From NCBI GenBank assembly GCA_040255525.1, contig JBDZVD010000020.1, positions 11,349 to 75,348 of the forward strand: a stretch of 64,000 nucleotides of DNA, read 5' to 3'. The position numbers and the translations under genes are program-made. This DNA is from Rugosimonospora sp040255525. GTDB lineage: Bacteria; Actinomycetota; Actinomycetes; Mycobacteriales; Micromonosporaceae. A model generated the notes under the pieces. That model searched no databases, was not told the DNA's origin, and worked only from the letters and a program-made list of their open reading frames with translations. Of the stretch, positions 24,309-32,355 are shown one piece after another (position 1 is the first letter of the stretch; every line of letters begins with the position of its first letter).

Positions 24309-25538
24309 TCAATCCACCAGCGCGGAGTACACGAGCTGGTGCAGTTGCGGGCGCAGCGGGTGGGTACCCGACGGCACCAGCTGGGTGAACAGCATCGCGG
24401 TCAGCTCCTCGGCCGGGTCGACCCAGAACAGCGTGCTCGCCAGGCCGCCCCAGTAGTACTCCCCCGGGCTGGCCAGCGTCTTCGCCGGTACCGGGTCGCC
24501 GACCACCGCGAAGCCCAGCCCGAAGCCGATCCCTTCGAAGGTGGTCTCGGCGAAGCCGCCGGTGCTCAGCGAGGCGAGGTCGCGCCCGCCGGGCAGGTGG
24601 TTGCGGGTCATGTAGCGCAGCGTCCGGGTGCCCAGGATCCGCTGCCCGGACAGTTCGCCGCCGCGCAGCAGCATCTGGGTGAACCGGTGGTAGTCGGCCG
24701 CCGTCGACACCAGGCCGGAGCCGCCGTTGAACGCGGCCGGCGCGGCCAGCGCGTACCGGCCCAGCGTGTCGTACCGCACCGCCGTGCCGGTACCGGGATC
24801 GGGCGCGTACAGCGCGGCCAGCCGCGACGCCTCCGCCGGCTCCACCCACCACCGGGTGTCGGTCATCCCCAGCGGTCGCAGGATCCGCTCGCTGATGACC
24901 GCGTCCAGCGACTGGCCCGTCACCACCTCGATGACCCGGCCCAGCACGCCGGTGGCGACCGAGTATCCCCAGGCGGTGCCGGGCTGGAACAGCAGCGGCA
25001 GGCTGGCCCACCCGTCGCACAGGCCGGCCAGGTCGAGGGCCCGCGACGGGGCCGTGTCGAAGCCGGCCCGCCGGTACAGCGCGTCGACCACCGATGTCTG
25101 CATGAACCCGTAGGTCAGGCCGGAGGTGTGGGTCAGCAGGTGCCAGACGCGCACCGGCTCGATCGCCGGGACGGTGAACGGGTGCAGCGCGCTGCCCTTG
25201 TCGTACACCCGCACATCGGCGAAGGACGGGATGAACCGGCTCACCTCGTCGGTCAGCTCGAAGCGCCCCTCCTCCCACAACGACATCGCGGCGACGCTGG
25301 TCAGCGGTTTGGTCATGGAGTAGATGCGCCAGAGCGTGTCATCGACGACCGGCAGGCCGGCCTCACGGTCGCGCTGACCGTAGGTCGAGGCGTGCACGAC
25401 CTCGCCGCGCCGGCTCACCACGATCTGCCAGCCGGGCAGCAGTCCGTCGTCGACGTACCGGGCGAAGTGCGTGTCGATGCGCGCGAGGCGCCGCGGATCG
25501 AAGCCGAGGGCGCCGGGATCGGCGGTGGGGGGCAGCAT
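24309..25538 (-). CDS. class C beta-lactamase-family serine hydrolase
   Basis: 409 aa. Catalytic signatures: SMTK (SxxK, in LWRIYSMTKPLTSVAAMSL), GYSVATGV at the YxN position, and HTSG upstream (WHLLTHTSGLTYGF). No signal peptide, so it is more likely a cytoplasmic esterase or peptidase than a secreted beta-lactamase. ATG 25538 has GAGGAG 9 bp upstream. It is divergent from the sugar isomerase gene. Confidence 0.88.
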   Translation of the reverse strand: MLPPTADPGALGFDPRRLARIDTHFARYVDDGLLPGWQIVVSRRGEVVHASTYGQRDREAGLPVVDDTLWRIYSMTKPLTSVAAMSLWEEGRFELTDEVSRFIPSFADVRVYDKGSALHPFTVPAIEPVRVWHLLTHTSGLTYGFMQTSVVDALYRRAGFDTAPSRALDLAGLCDGWASLPLLFQPGTAWGYSVATGVLGRVIEVVTGQSLDAVISERILRPLGMTDTRWWVEPAEASRLAALYAPDPGTGTAVRYDTLGRYALAAPAAFNGGSGLVSTAADYHRFTQMLLRGGELSGQRILGTRTLRYMTRNHLPGGRDLASLSTGGFAETTFEGIGFGLGFAVVGDPVPAKTLASPGEYYWGGLASTLFWVDPAEELTAMLFTQLVPSGTHPLRPQLHQLVYSALVD

Positions 25539-25602
25539 CGTCGGGTACTCCTCAGGGGTGGAGTCGATCGCTACCGGATCGTAACCCGCAGGCCAGCGCG
25601 GC

Positions 25603-25657
25603 AACTTTTTCCGACCCAGGCCGTTTTATTGACAGCTTAAAAAAAAGTTCATAGCGT
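25603..25657. promoter_or_regulatory. A/T-rich divergent promoter region with inverted repeat
   Basis: AACTTTTT (25603-25610) and AAAAAGTT (25642-25649) form an inverted repeat, striking in this GC-rich context. TTGACA at 25629-25634 is 17 bp from TAGCGT (25652-25657), 8 bp before the isomerase ATG. A local operator for the isomerase/oxidoreductase pair is likely. Confidence 0.55.
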
Positions 25658-25665
25658 CGAGGTCC

Positions 25666-26409
25666 ATGAAGCCCATCGCTGTGCAGTTGTACTCGGTGCG
25701 TGACGAGTTGACGGCCGACCGCGCGGGGACGCTGCGGCGGCTCGCCGGCATCGGCTACCGGATGGTCGAACCGTACGACCCGGCACGCGATCCGGAAGGT
25801 TTCCGGGCCCTGCTCGACGAGAACGGGCTGGCCGTCTGCTCCACCCACGCCCCGGTGCTGACCGGCGCGCGTGAGGAGGTGGCCGCGGCCGCCGCCGTCA
25901 CCGGCATCGACACGGTGATCGTTCCGGCCATTACCGCCGAGGAGTTCGCCGACTCCGACGGCGTCGCCCGCACCGCCCGACGGCTCAACGAGACCGCAGC
26001 CTGGGCCGCCGGGCACGGCCTGCGGCTCGGCTACCACAACCATCACTGGGAGCTGTCCTCGATCGTGGACGGCCGGCCCGCCCTGGAGGTGCTGGCCGAC
26101 CAGTTGTCCAGCGAGGTCTTCCTGGAGGTCGACGTGTACTGGGCGGCGGTCGGCGGCGTCGACGTGCCCAACCTGCTGACCAGGCTCGGCGAGCGGGTGG
26201 AGTACCTGCACGTCAAGGACGGACCGGCGGTCAACCGGGAGGATCCGATGACCGCGGTCGGCGCGGGTAACCTGCCGATCCCCGAGATCCTCGCCGCCGC
26301 GCCGGCCGACGCCTGGTGGGTCGTGGAACTCGACCGGTGCGCGACCGACATGCTCACCGCGCTCGACGACTCGTACCGGTACGTCAGCGGGTTGGAGCGG
26401 CGGGCGTGA
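25666..26409 (+). CDS. sugar phosphate isomerase/epimerase (TIM barrel)
   Basis: 247 aa of the xylose-isomerase-like barrel family: AVQLYSVRDEL start, CSTHAPVLTG, LGYHNHHWELSS with metal-ligand His, EVFLEVDVYWAAVGG, YLHVKDGP and WWVVELDR. These proteins usually work with Gfo/Idh/MocA oxidoreductases on inositol or 3-keto sugars; the next gene is exactly such an oxidoreductase and overlaps it by 4 bp (GTGA). Confidence 0.9.
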   Translation: MKPIAVQLYSVRDELTADRAGTLRRLAGIGYRMVEPYDPARDPEGFRALLDENGLAVCSTHAPVLTGAREEVAAAAAVTGIDTVIVPAITAEEFADSDGVARTARRLNETAAWAAGHGLRLGYHNHHWELSSIVDGRPALEVLADQLSSEVFLEVDVYWAAVGGVDVPNLLTRLGERVEYLHVKDGPAVNREDPMTAVGAGNLPIPEILAAAPADAWWVVELDRCATDMLTALDDSYRYVSGLERRA

Positions 26410-27500
26410 GCGTCGCGGTCGCCATCGTCGGCTGCGGGACCATCAGCCACGAGTACCTGCGCAACCTGACCACGTTCCCGGACGTGCGCGTCCTGGTCTG
26501 CGCCGACCTCGACGCCGACCGGGCCAAGGCGGTGGCCGGGCAGTACGGGGTGCCGGAGGCCGGCGCGCCCGACCTCGCGCTGCGCCACCCGGACGTCGAG
26601 CTGGTGGTGAATTTGACCATCCCGGCCGCGCACGTCGAGGTGTCGGCCGCCGCGGTCGCGCTCGGCAAGCACGTGTACAGCGAGAAGCCGCTCGCGCTCG
26701 ACCCGGTCGGCGGCGCGCGGCTGCTGGCGGCGGCCGCCCAGGCCGGCGTACGGGTCGGTGCCGCACCCGACACGTTCCTGGGCGCCGGCCTGCAGAGCGC
26801 CTACCGGTTCATCGAGCGGGGCGGCATCGGCACCCCGCAGACCGCGCTGGCGCTCCTGCAGGGCCCCGGACCGCAGAGCTGGCATCCAAGCCCCGAATTC
26901 CTGTTCCAGCGCGGCGCCGGCCCGCTGTTCGACCTCGGGCCCTACTACCTGACCGCGCTGGCCGCGGCGTTCGGCCCGGTGACCCGGGTGGCCGCGACCG
27001 CGCGGCGGGCGCTGCCCACCCGGGTCATCGGCTCCGGGCCGCGGGCCGGCACCGAGTTCGCGGTCGAGGTGCCGACCCACGTGTCGTGCCTGCTGGAGTA
27101 CCGCGACGGGCAGTCCGCCACCAGCGTCTTCAGCTTCGACTCGCCGCTGTCCCGCCAGGGCTTCCTGGAGATCACCGGTACCGAGGCGACGCTGGCCGTG
27201 CCCGACCCGAACCGCTTCGACGGTCCGCTGTCGCTGCGCCGAGCCGGCGACACGGAGTGGACTCCGGTGCACACGCGCGGGGCGAGCGTCGGGCGGGGCA
27301 TGGGCGTGCTGGACATGGCCCGGGCCATCCGCACCGGCGCCCCGCACCGGGCCGACGCGGCCGGCGCGCTGCACGTGGTCGACGTGATGGCGGCGGTGGC
27401 CCGGTCCGCCGCGAGCGGCGAGTTCGTCGCGGTACGCAGCACGTTCGACGCCCCGGCGCCGCTGCCGGAGGACTGGGACCCGCGCGAACGCACTCTCTGA
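26406..27500 (+). CDS. Gfo/Idh/MocA-family oxidoreductase
   Basis: 364 aa NAD(P)-dependent sugar oxidoreductase. Rossmann start VAIVGCGTISHEYLRNL, VVNLTIPAAHVEVSAAAVALGKHVYSEKPLAL (with the conserved EKP lysine), then the C-terminal domain PLFDLGPYYLTALAAAFGPV with the catalytic-type D-x-G-x-Y (His replaced by Tyr). GTG 26406 overlaps the isomerase stop. Together the pair probably oxidises or isomerises a sugar liberated by the nearby glycosidases (inference). Confidence 0.9.
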   Translation: MSVAVAIVGCGTISHEYLRNLTTFPDVRVLVCADLDADRAKAVAGQYGVPEAGAPDLALRHPDVELVVNLTIPAAHVEVSAAAVALGKHVYSEKPLALDPVGGARLLAAAAQAGVRVGAAPDTFLGAGLQSAYRFIERGGIGTPQTALALLQGPGPQSWHPSPEFLFQRGAGPLFDLGPYYLTALAAAFGPVTRVAATARRALPTRVIGSGPRAGTEFAVEVPTHVSCLLEYRDGQSATSVFSFDSPLSRQGFLEITGTEATLAVPDPNRFDGPLSLRRAGDTEWTPVHTRGASVGRGMGVLDMARAIRTGAPHRADAAGALHVVDVMAAVARSAASGEFVAVRSTFDAPAPLPEDWDPRERTL

Positions 27501-27569
27501 GCCGTCTCCGGCCGGCGACCGCGGACCGGCGGGACACGCGGACCGGCGAACGGCGCGCGGCCGCTCCTT

Positions 27570-27597
27570 GATCGTACGCAAGCGCTTCCGTACGATC
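27570..27597. promoter_or_regulatory. 28-bp palindrome with AAGCGCTT core upstream of the clan GH-A gene
   Basis: GATCGTACG (27570-27578) and CGTACGATC (27589-27597) flank CAAGCGCTTC. The core is typical of LacI-family operators; it lies about 175 bp before the ATG. Confidence 0.7.
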
Positions 27598-27772
27598 GCT
27601 GCGGGAGCCGAGCCGTGCGCCGTTTCAGCGTGGCCGGGTTTGCTCGCCCCGACCCCTTCTCCGGCGCTTCGTCCCGCTCTCCCCCGGGCCAGCGTTCCAC
27701 CGCGGCAACCACCACCGGTCGTCACCACCGGCACCCGCCGCCGCTGGCTCACCCCGTCGATTGGAGCGTCCG

Positions 27773-29866
27773 ATGAGGACATCCGCACACCGCCGTGCCT
27801 GCCTGGCGGCGACCGCTCTGCTGGCCGCCGGCGGCGTCATCAGCGGCGCGGCCGGCTCTCTCGCGCCGACGGCCCACGCGGCCACCGGCCCGGCACCCGT
27901 CACCGTCACCGTGAACGCCAGAGCCGGCCTGGCCACCGTCGCCGACACCGCGCTGGGGGTCAACGACGCCGTCTGGGACAGCCAGCTCGGTACCACCGAG
28001 GTGTCCGACCTGCTGCGGTCGGCCGGGGTACAGATGATCCGGTACCCGGGCGGCTCGTACGGCGACATCTATCACTGGAAGGACAACACCGCACCGGGCG
28101 GGTACGTGGCCCCGGGCACCGACTTCGACACGTTCATGGGTTCCGTGCGCCGCGCCGGCGCGCAGCCGATCATCATCGCGAACTACGGCACCGGCAGTCC
28201 GGCCGAGGCCGCGGACTGGGTGCGGTACGCCAACCTCACCAAGGGATACGGCGCGAAGTACTGGGAGATCGGCAACGAGCTGTACGGCAACGGGCACTAC
28301 GGCGCCGACTGGGAGGCGGACAACCACGAGGACAAGAGCCCGACCGGGTACGCGAACGGAGTCGTGGCGTACTCCAACGCGATGAAGGCGGTCGACCCGA
28401 CCGTCAAGATCGGCGCGGTGCTCACCATTCCGGCTGGCTGGCCGGACGGGGTGGTCGCCTCCGGGGACTCGGCCACCTGGAACCAGACCGTACTGTCCAT
28501 CGCCGGCCCGGCCATCGACTTCGTCATCCTGCACTGGTACCCGGGCGGCTCGTCCGCGGCCGACGCGCTGGCCAAGCCGGACCAGCTGAACGACGCCCTG
28601 TACCTCGTGCGCGACCAGATCGCCCGGTACGCCGGCCCGAACGCGGCGAACATCGGCATCGCGTTGACCGAGACGAACTCCGGCGCCGGCGAGGACACCC
28701 AGACCGGCGCCCTGTACGCGGCGGACACCTACGCCGACCTCTGGGAGAACGGGGTGTTCACGGTCGACTGGTGGGACCTGCACAACGGCCCGGGCACGGC
28801 GTCCACAGTGGAGGGCCAGACCGACTACGGCGACTTCGGCATGCTCTCCAGCGGCACCTGCGCGGCCGACGGTACGACCTGTGAGCCGCCGATGAACACG
28901 CCGTTCGCGCCGTACTACGCGCTGTCCATGCTCGGTACGTTCGCGCACCCGGGCGACCAGATGATCCGGGCCGGTACCGACCAGCCCCTGGTGAGCGCGC
29001 ACGCGGCCCGCCGCCCGAACGGCGATCTGGCGGTGCTGCTGGTCAACCGGGATCCGGCGAACTCCTACCCGGTCGCCATCGACTACGCCGGCTACACGCC
29101 GTCCGCGGCGGTACCGACCGTGTACTCCTTCACCAGCGGGGCCACCGCGATCACCAGCGCGCCGACCGGCACCGCCACCGCGCAGACCCTGCCGCCGTAC
29201 TCGCTGACCCTGCTCGTCCTGCACCCCGCGGCGGTCGGGGCCGGGGCGCCGGGGGCTCCCGGCACCCCGCGCGCCAGCGCGGTCAGCGATCGGAGCGCGA
29301 CCATCACCTGGCCGGCCGCGACCGCGGGCGGGCACCCGATCGCCAAGTACGAGGTGTACCGGCAGAACGGCACCACCAGCGAGGAGTTGGGTGAGACGGC
29401 GGGTACGTCGCTGACCGTACCCAACCTCAACCCGGGCAGCCGGTACACGGTCAACGTGCTGACCCGGGACACCTCCGGCGCGGTGTCGTGGGCGTCGCCG
29501 CCGCTGACGTTCACCACCGGTACCCCGGCCACCAGTACCTGCGCGGTGCACTACGCGGACACCAGCGACTGGGGCAGCGGGTACGTGGCCAGCGTCGACA
29601 TCACGAACACCGGAACCGCCGCGATCAACGGCTGGACGCTCACCTTCACCTGGCCCACCACGCTGCAGAGCATGAATGGCGGTTGGAACGGGACGTGGAC
29701 CCAGGACGGCAGGACGGTCACCGTGACCAGTACCGGCGGCACGCCGAACCTGGCGCCCGGTGGCGGCACCACGAACGTGGGCTTCGTCGCGGGGTACACC
29801 GGTCCGAACGTGCCTCCCGCGGTGTTCACGCTCAACGGAACGGTGTGCACCAGCACCAGCACCTGA
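27773..29866 (+). CDS. secreted clan GH-A glycosidase (arabinofuranosidase-like) with FN3 and CBM2
   Basis: 697 aa. Signal peptide about residues 1-36 (RRACLAATALLAAGG... PTAHA). TIM-barrel domain 45-390: IRYPGGSYGDIYHWKD, YWEIGNELYG with the acid/base Glu169 after Asn168, FVILHWYPGG, and IALTETNSG with probable nucleophile Glu300. A beta-sandwich follows (to about 490), then FN3 (about 492-585: PGTPRASAVSDRSATITWPA) and a CBM2 cellulose-binding domain (about 590-697: CAVHYADTSDWGSGYVASVDITN to VCTSTST). Homologues are called alpha-L-arabinofuranosidase or cellulose-binding protein; exact activity is uncertain. ATG 27773 has GGAG 8 bp upstream. Confidence 0.88.
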   Translation: MRTSAHRRACLAATALLAAGGVISGAAGSLAPTAHAATGPAPVTVTVNARAGLATVADTALGVNDAVWDSQLGTTEVSDLLRSAGVQMIRYPGGSYGDIYHWKDNTAPGGYVAPGTDFDTFMGSVRRAGAQPIIIANYGTGSPAEAADWVRYANLTKGYGAKYWEIGNELYGNGHYGADWEADNHEDKSPTGYANGVVAYSNAMKAVDPTVKIGAVLTIPAGWPDGVVASGDSATWNQTVLSIAGPAIDFVILHWYPGGSSAADALAKPDQLNDALYLVRDQIARYAGPNAANIGIALTETNSGAGEDTQTGALYAADTYADLWENGVFTVDWWDLHNGPGTASTVEGQTDYGDFGMLSSGTCAADGTTCEPPMNTPFAPYYALSMLGTFAHPGDQMIRAGTDQPLVSAHAARRPNGDLAVLLVNRDPANSYPVAIDYAGYTPSAAVPTVYSFTSGATAITSAPTGTATAQTLPPYSLTLLVLHPAAVGAGAPGAPGTPRASAVSDRSATITWPAATAGGHPIAKYEVYRQNGTTSEELGETAGTSLTVPNLNPGSRYTVNVLTRDTSGAVSWASPPLTFTTGTPATSTCAVHYADTSDWGSGYVASVDITNTGTAAINGWTLTFTWPTTLQSMNGGWNGTWTQDGRTVTVTSTGGTPNLAPGGGTTNVGFVAGYTGPNVPPAVFTLNGTVCTSTST

Positions 29867-29871
29867 CGGCG

Positions 29872-29911
29872 GGCGGTGCGGGCGCCCGCTCACGCGGGCG
29901 CCCGCACCGCC
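29872..29911 (+). terminator. strong hairpin terminator after the clan GH-A gene
   Basis: Perfect 18-bp GC stem (29872-29889 with 29894-29911) and a TCAC loop, 5 bp after the stop codon. No T-run follows, as usual in GC-rich actinobacteria. Confidence 0.9.
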
Positions 29912-29938
29912 GCTCAGCCGCACCGCCGCGCGTCCGGG

Positions 29939-30079
29939 CGGCCGTTCTTCGACGGGCTCGACCTGGTCGCGCCGGGTATGCGGGTGCTGCCGTCCTTTCG
30001 GCCGGACGCGGGCGGCGCGGCCTGCCTGGCCACTGACGTCCAGGTGTCCGGGTACAGCGGCGTCGTCCGCAAGCGCTGA
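29939..30079 (+). pseudogene. C-terminal fragment of a DUF574-type SAM methyltransferase
   Basis: RPFFDGLDLVAPGMRVLPSF then a short variable part and VSGYSGVVRKR with a stop: this is the C-terminal end of the family represented intact at 44529-45356 (FGGLELLEPGIVPLAEW ... GGLARKP). No N-terminal part precedes it; a terminator does. It is a relic of a lost gene. Confidence 0.65.
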
Positions 30080-30197
30080 TCCCGCGAACCCGCGCGGAAC
30101 CCGGTGCGTCCGGAAAGGGTATGGCGCGGGGCGGCCGGAGAGGGTACAAACACATCGACCCCTTCCTTTACGGCTTGACACAAGTCGGCGCGACCGA

Positions 30198-30209
30198 GAG
30201 AGCGCTCTC
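30198..30209. promoter_or_regulatory. palindrome GAGAGCGCTCTC upstream of the beta-helix gene
   Basis: Perfect 12-bp palindrome of CebR/LacI type, 44 bp before the ATG and just after a TTGACA (30175-30180). Likely a repressor site. Confidence 0.65.
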
Positions 30210-30252
30210 CGCCGTGCGGACGTCTCGCCACCGTCCCTGATAGGTAGGTCGC

Positions 30253-32193
30253 ATGAGAACGCTCCCCGACAGGACCCCCGACGGTACGCTCCACGACCAG
30301 GATCGCGGCGCAGCCAGCCCCACCAGCGCAGCCAGCCCCACCAGCGCAGCCCACCTCAACCTCGCAGCCAGCCCCACCAGCGCGGGCGTGAGCCGCCGGC
30401 GACTGATGGCGCTCGCCGCCTCCGCCGCGTCGGTGACCGCGGCGGGCATGGTGGCCGCACCCGGCGTCGCCACCGCGGCGGCCGGCCGGGCCACCCCGGA
30501 TCGCAGCGGGCAAGATCATGGCGTTCCGGGCCACGAGCCGGACTTCGGACCCAACGTCTTCGTGTACGACCCGAGCACGCCGGTCAGCCAGATCCAGGCC
30601 AGATTCGACGACCTGTTCGCGCAGCAGGCGAGCAACGAGATGGGTACCGCGCGGTACGCGGTGCTGTTCAAGCCGGGTACGTACACGGTCAACGCCAATC
30701 TCGGTTACTACACCACCGTCGCCGGGCTGGGCCGGTCACCGGACGACGTCGACATTCACGGGGCGGTACGGGTCGTCGGCCAGCCCGACCCGACGTCGGC
30801 GGCGGGCATCTCCGCTCTCATCAACTTCTGGCGCTCGGCCGAGAACTTGTCGGTGACGCCGGACGGCGGCCTCGACCAGTGGGCCGTGTCGCAGGCCTCA
30901 CCGCTGCGCCGGGTGCACATCCGCGGCATGCTGCTGCTGGAGCCGGGCAACGGCGGCTTCTCCAGCGGCGGGTACATTGCCGACTCGAAGGTCGACGGTC
31001 TGGTCATCAACGGCTCGCAGCAGCAGTGGCTCACCCGGGACAGCGAGTTCGGCAACGGGTGGAGCAACGGTGTGTGGAACCAGGTGTTCTCCGGCGTGAC
31101 CGGCGCCCCAGACGAAAGCTTTCCGAACCCCACCTATACGACACTCGCCACCAGCCCGGTCAGCCGCGAGAAGCCGTTCCTGTACCTCGACGCCGCCGGG
31201 CGCTACCGGGTCTTCCTGCCCGCGCTGCGCCGCGACAGCGCGGGTACCACGTGGTCGGCCGGACCCGCGAGCGGCTCCTCGCTGTCGATCGACGACTTCT
31301 ACATCGCGAAGCCGACCGACAGCGCTCTGAAGATCAACCTGGCGCTCGCGCTGGGACGGCACCTGCTGCTCACTCCCGGCGTGTACCACCTCGAGGCGCC
31401 GCTGCTCGTCACGCACAGAAACACCGTCGTGCTGGGGCTCGGCATGCCCAGCCTCACCCCCGACCGGGGCACCGCGGCGCTGCGGGTGGCGGACGTCGAC
31501 GGGGTACGGATCGCCGGCGTGCTCATCGACGCCGGACCGCGCATATCCGACACGCTCGTCGAAATCGGCACCGGGTTCGCTCGCAGGTCCCACGCGCACA
31601 ACCCCATCTCCGTGCAGGACGTCTTCTTCCGCATCGGCGGTCCGTGGCTGGGCCGGGCGAAGACCAGCCTGGTGGTCAACAGCGACGACACCATCATCGA
31701 CAACATCTGGGTCTGGCGCGCCGACCACGGCAACGGCGTGGGCTGGACCCAGAACACCTCGGACACCGGTGCCGTCATCAACGGCGACAACGTCACCGCG
31801 TACGGACTGTTCGTCGAGCACCACCAGAAGTACCAGACCGTCTGGAACGGCGAGCACGGCCGCACCATCTTCTACCAGAGCGAGATGCCCTACGACCCGC
31901 CGAGCCAGCGGGCGTGGAGCAGCCCGACCGGCAACGGGTGGGCCTCGTACAAGGTGGGCCCGAAGGTGCGCACCCACGAGGCGTGGGGCCTGGGCGTGTA
32001 CTGCTTCTTCAACCAGGGCGTGGACATCCGCGCGGACCGGGCGATCGAGGTACCGCGGCGCTCAGGCGTCCGGTTCCACAACATGATCTCGGTGTTCCTC
32101 AGCGGCAGCGGCGGCATCGAGCACACCATCAACGAGGCCGGTACGGCGACCGTCGGTTCGTTCGGCACCAGCACGGTGGTCAGCTACCCCTGA
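30253..32193 (+). CDS. Tat-exported beta-helix protein (family often labelled adenylyl cyclase or coagulation factor 5/8)
   Basis: 646 aa. A repeat-expanded N-terminus (ASPTSA x3, about residues 16-46) precedes a twin-arginine signal SRRRLMALAASAASVTAAGM. The mature part starts FGPNVFVYDPSTPVSQIQ and has the rhythm of a right-handed beta-helix: RYAVLFKPGTYTVNANLGYYT, RVHIRGMLLLEPGNGG, LLTPGVYHLEAPLLVTHRNTVVLGLG, VVNSDDTIIDNIWVWRADHGNGVGW, FVEHHQKYQTVWNGEHG. Nothing resembles a nucleotide cyclase; a polysaccharide-active role is more plausible from fold, export and regulation. AGGTAGG precedes the ATG. Confidence 0.85.
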   Translation: MRTLPDRTPDGTLHDQDRGAASPTSAASPTSAAHLNLAASPTSAGVSRRRLMALAASAASVTAAGMVAAPGVATAAAGRATPDRSGQDHGVPGHEPDFGPNVFVYDPSTPVSQIQARFDDLFAQQASNEMGTARYAVLFKPGTYTVNANLGYYTTVAGLGRSPDDVDIHGAVRVVGQPDPTSAAGISALINFWRSAENLSVTPDGGLDQWAVSQASPLRRVHIRGMLLLEPGNGGFSSGGYIADSKVDGLVINGSQQQWLTRDSEFGNGWSNGVWNQVFSGVTGAPDESFPNPTYTTLATSPVSREKPFLYLDAAGRYRVFLPALRRDSAGTTWSAGPASGSSLSIDDFYIAKPTDSALKINLALALGRHLLLTPGVYHLEAPLLVTHRNTVVLGLGMPSLTPDRGTAALRVADVDGVRIAGVLIDAGPRISDTLVEIGTGFARRSHAHNPISVQDVFFRIGGPWLGRAKTSLVVNSDDTIIDNIWVWRADHGNGVGWTQNTSDTGAVINGDNVTAYGLFVEHHQKYQTVWNGEHGRTIFYQSEMPYDPPSQRAWSSPTGNGWASYKVGPKVRTHEAWGLGVYCFFNQGVDIRADRAIEVPRRSGVRFHNMISVFLSGSGGIEHTINEAGTATVGSFGTSTVVSYP

Positions 32194-32206
32194 TCCTCGC
32201 CCGCTC

Positions 32207-32262
32207 GCCGGCCCCGGGCTGTCCAGAATGGACAGCTCCAGAATGGACAGCCCGGGGCCGGC
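32207..32262 (+). terminator. hairpin terminator after the beta-helix gene
   Basis: Perfect 18-bp arms GCCGGCCCCGGGCTGTCC (32207-32224) and complement (32245-32262) around a 20-nt loop that itself repeats CCAGAATGGACAG. Confidence 0.85.
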
Positions 32263-32355
32263 ATCCCGGCACCGCGAACGTGAGCGCGCCACGCGACCGG
32301 CGCCCGCCGGATCACCCGCCCGTGTCTTCGCCGTGCCCTGGTCCGTTGAGTCGTT

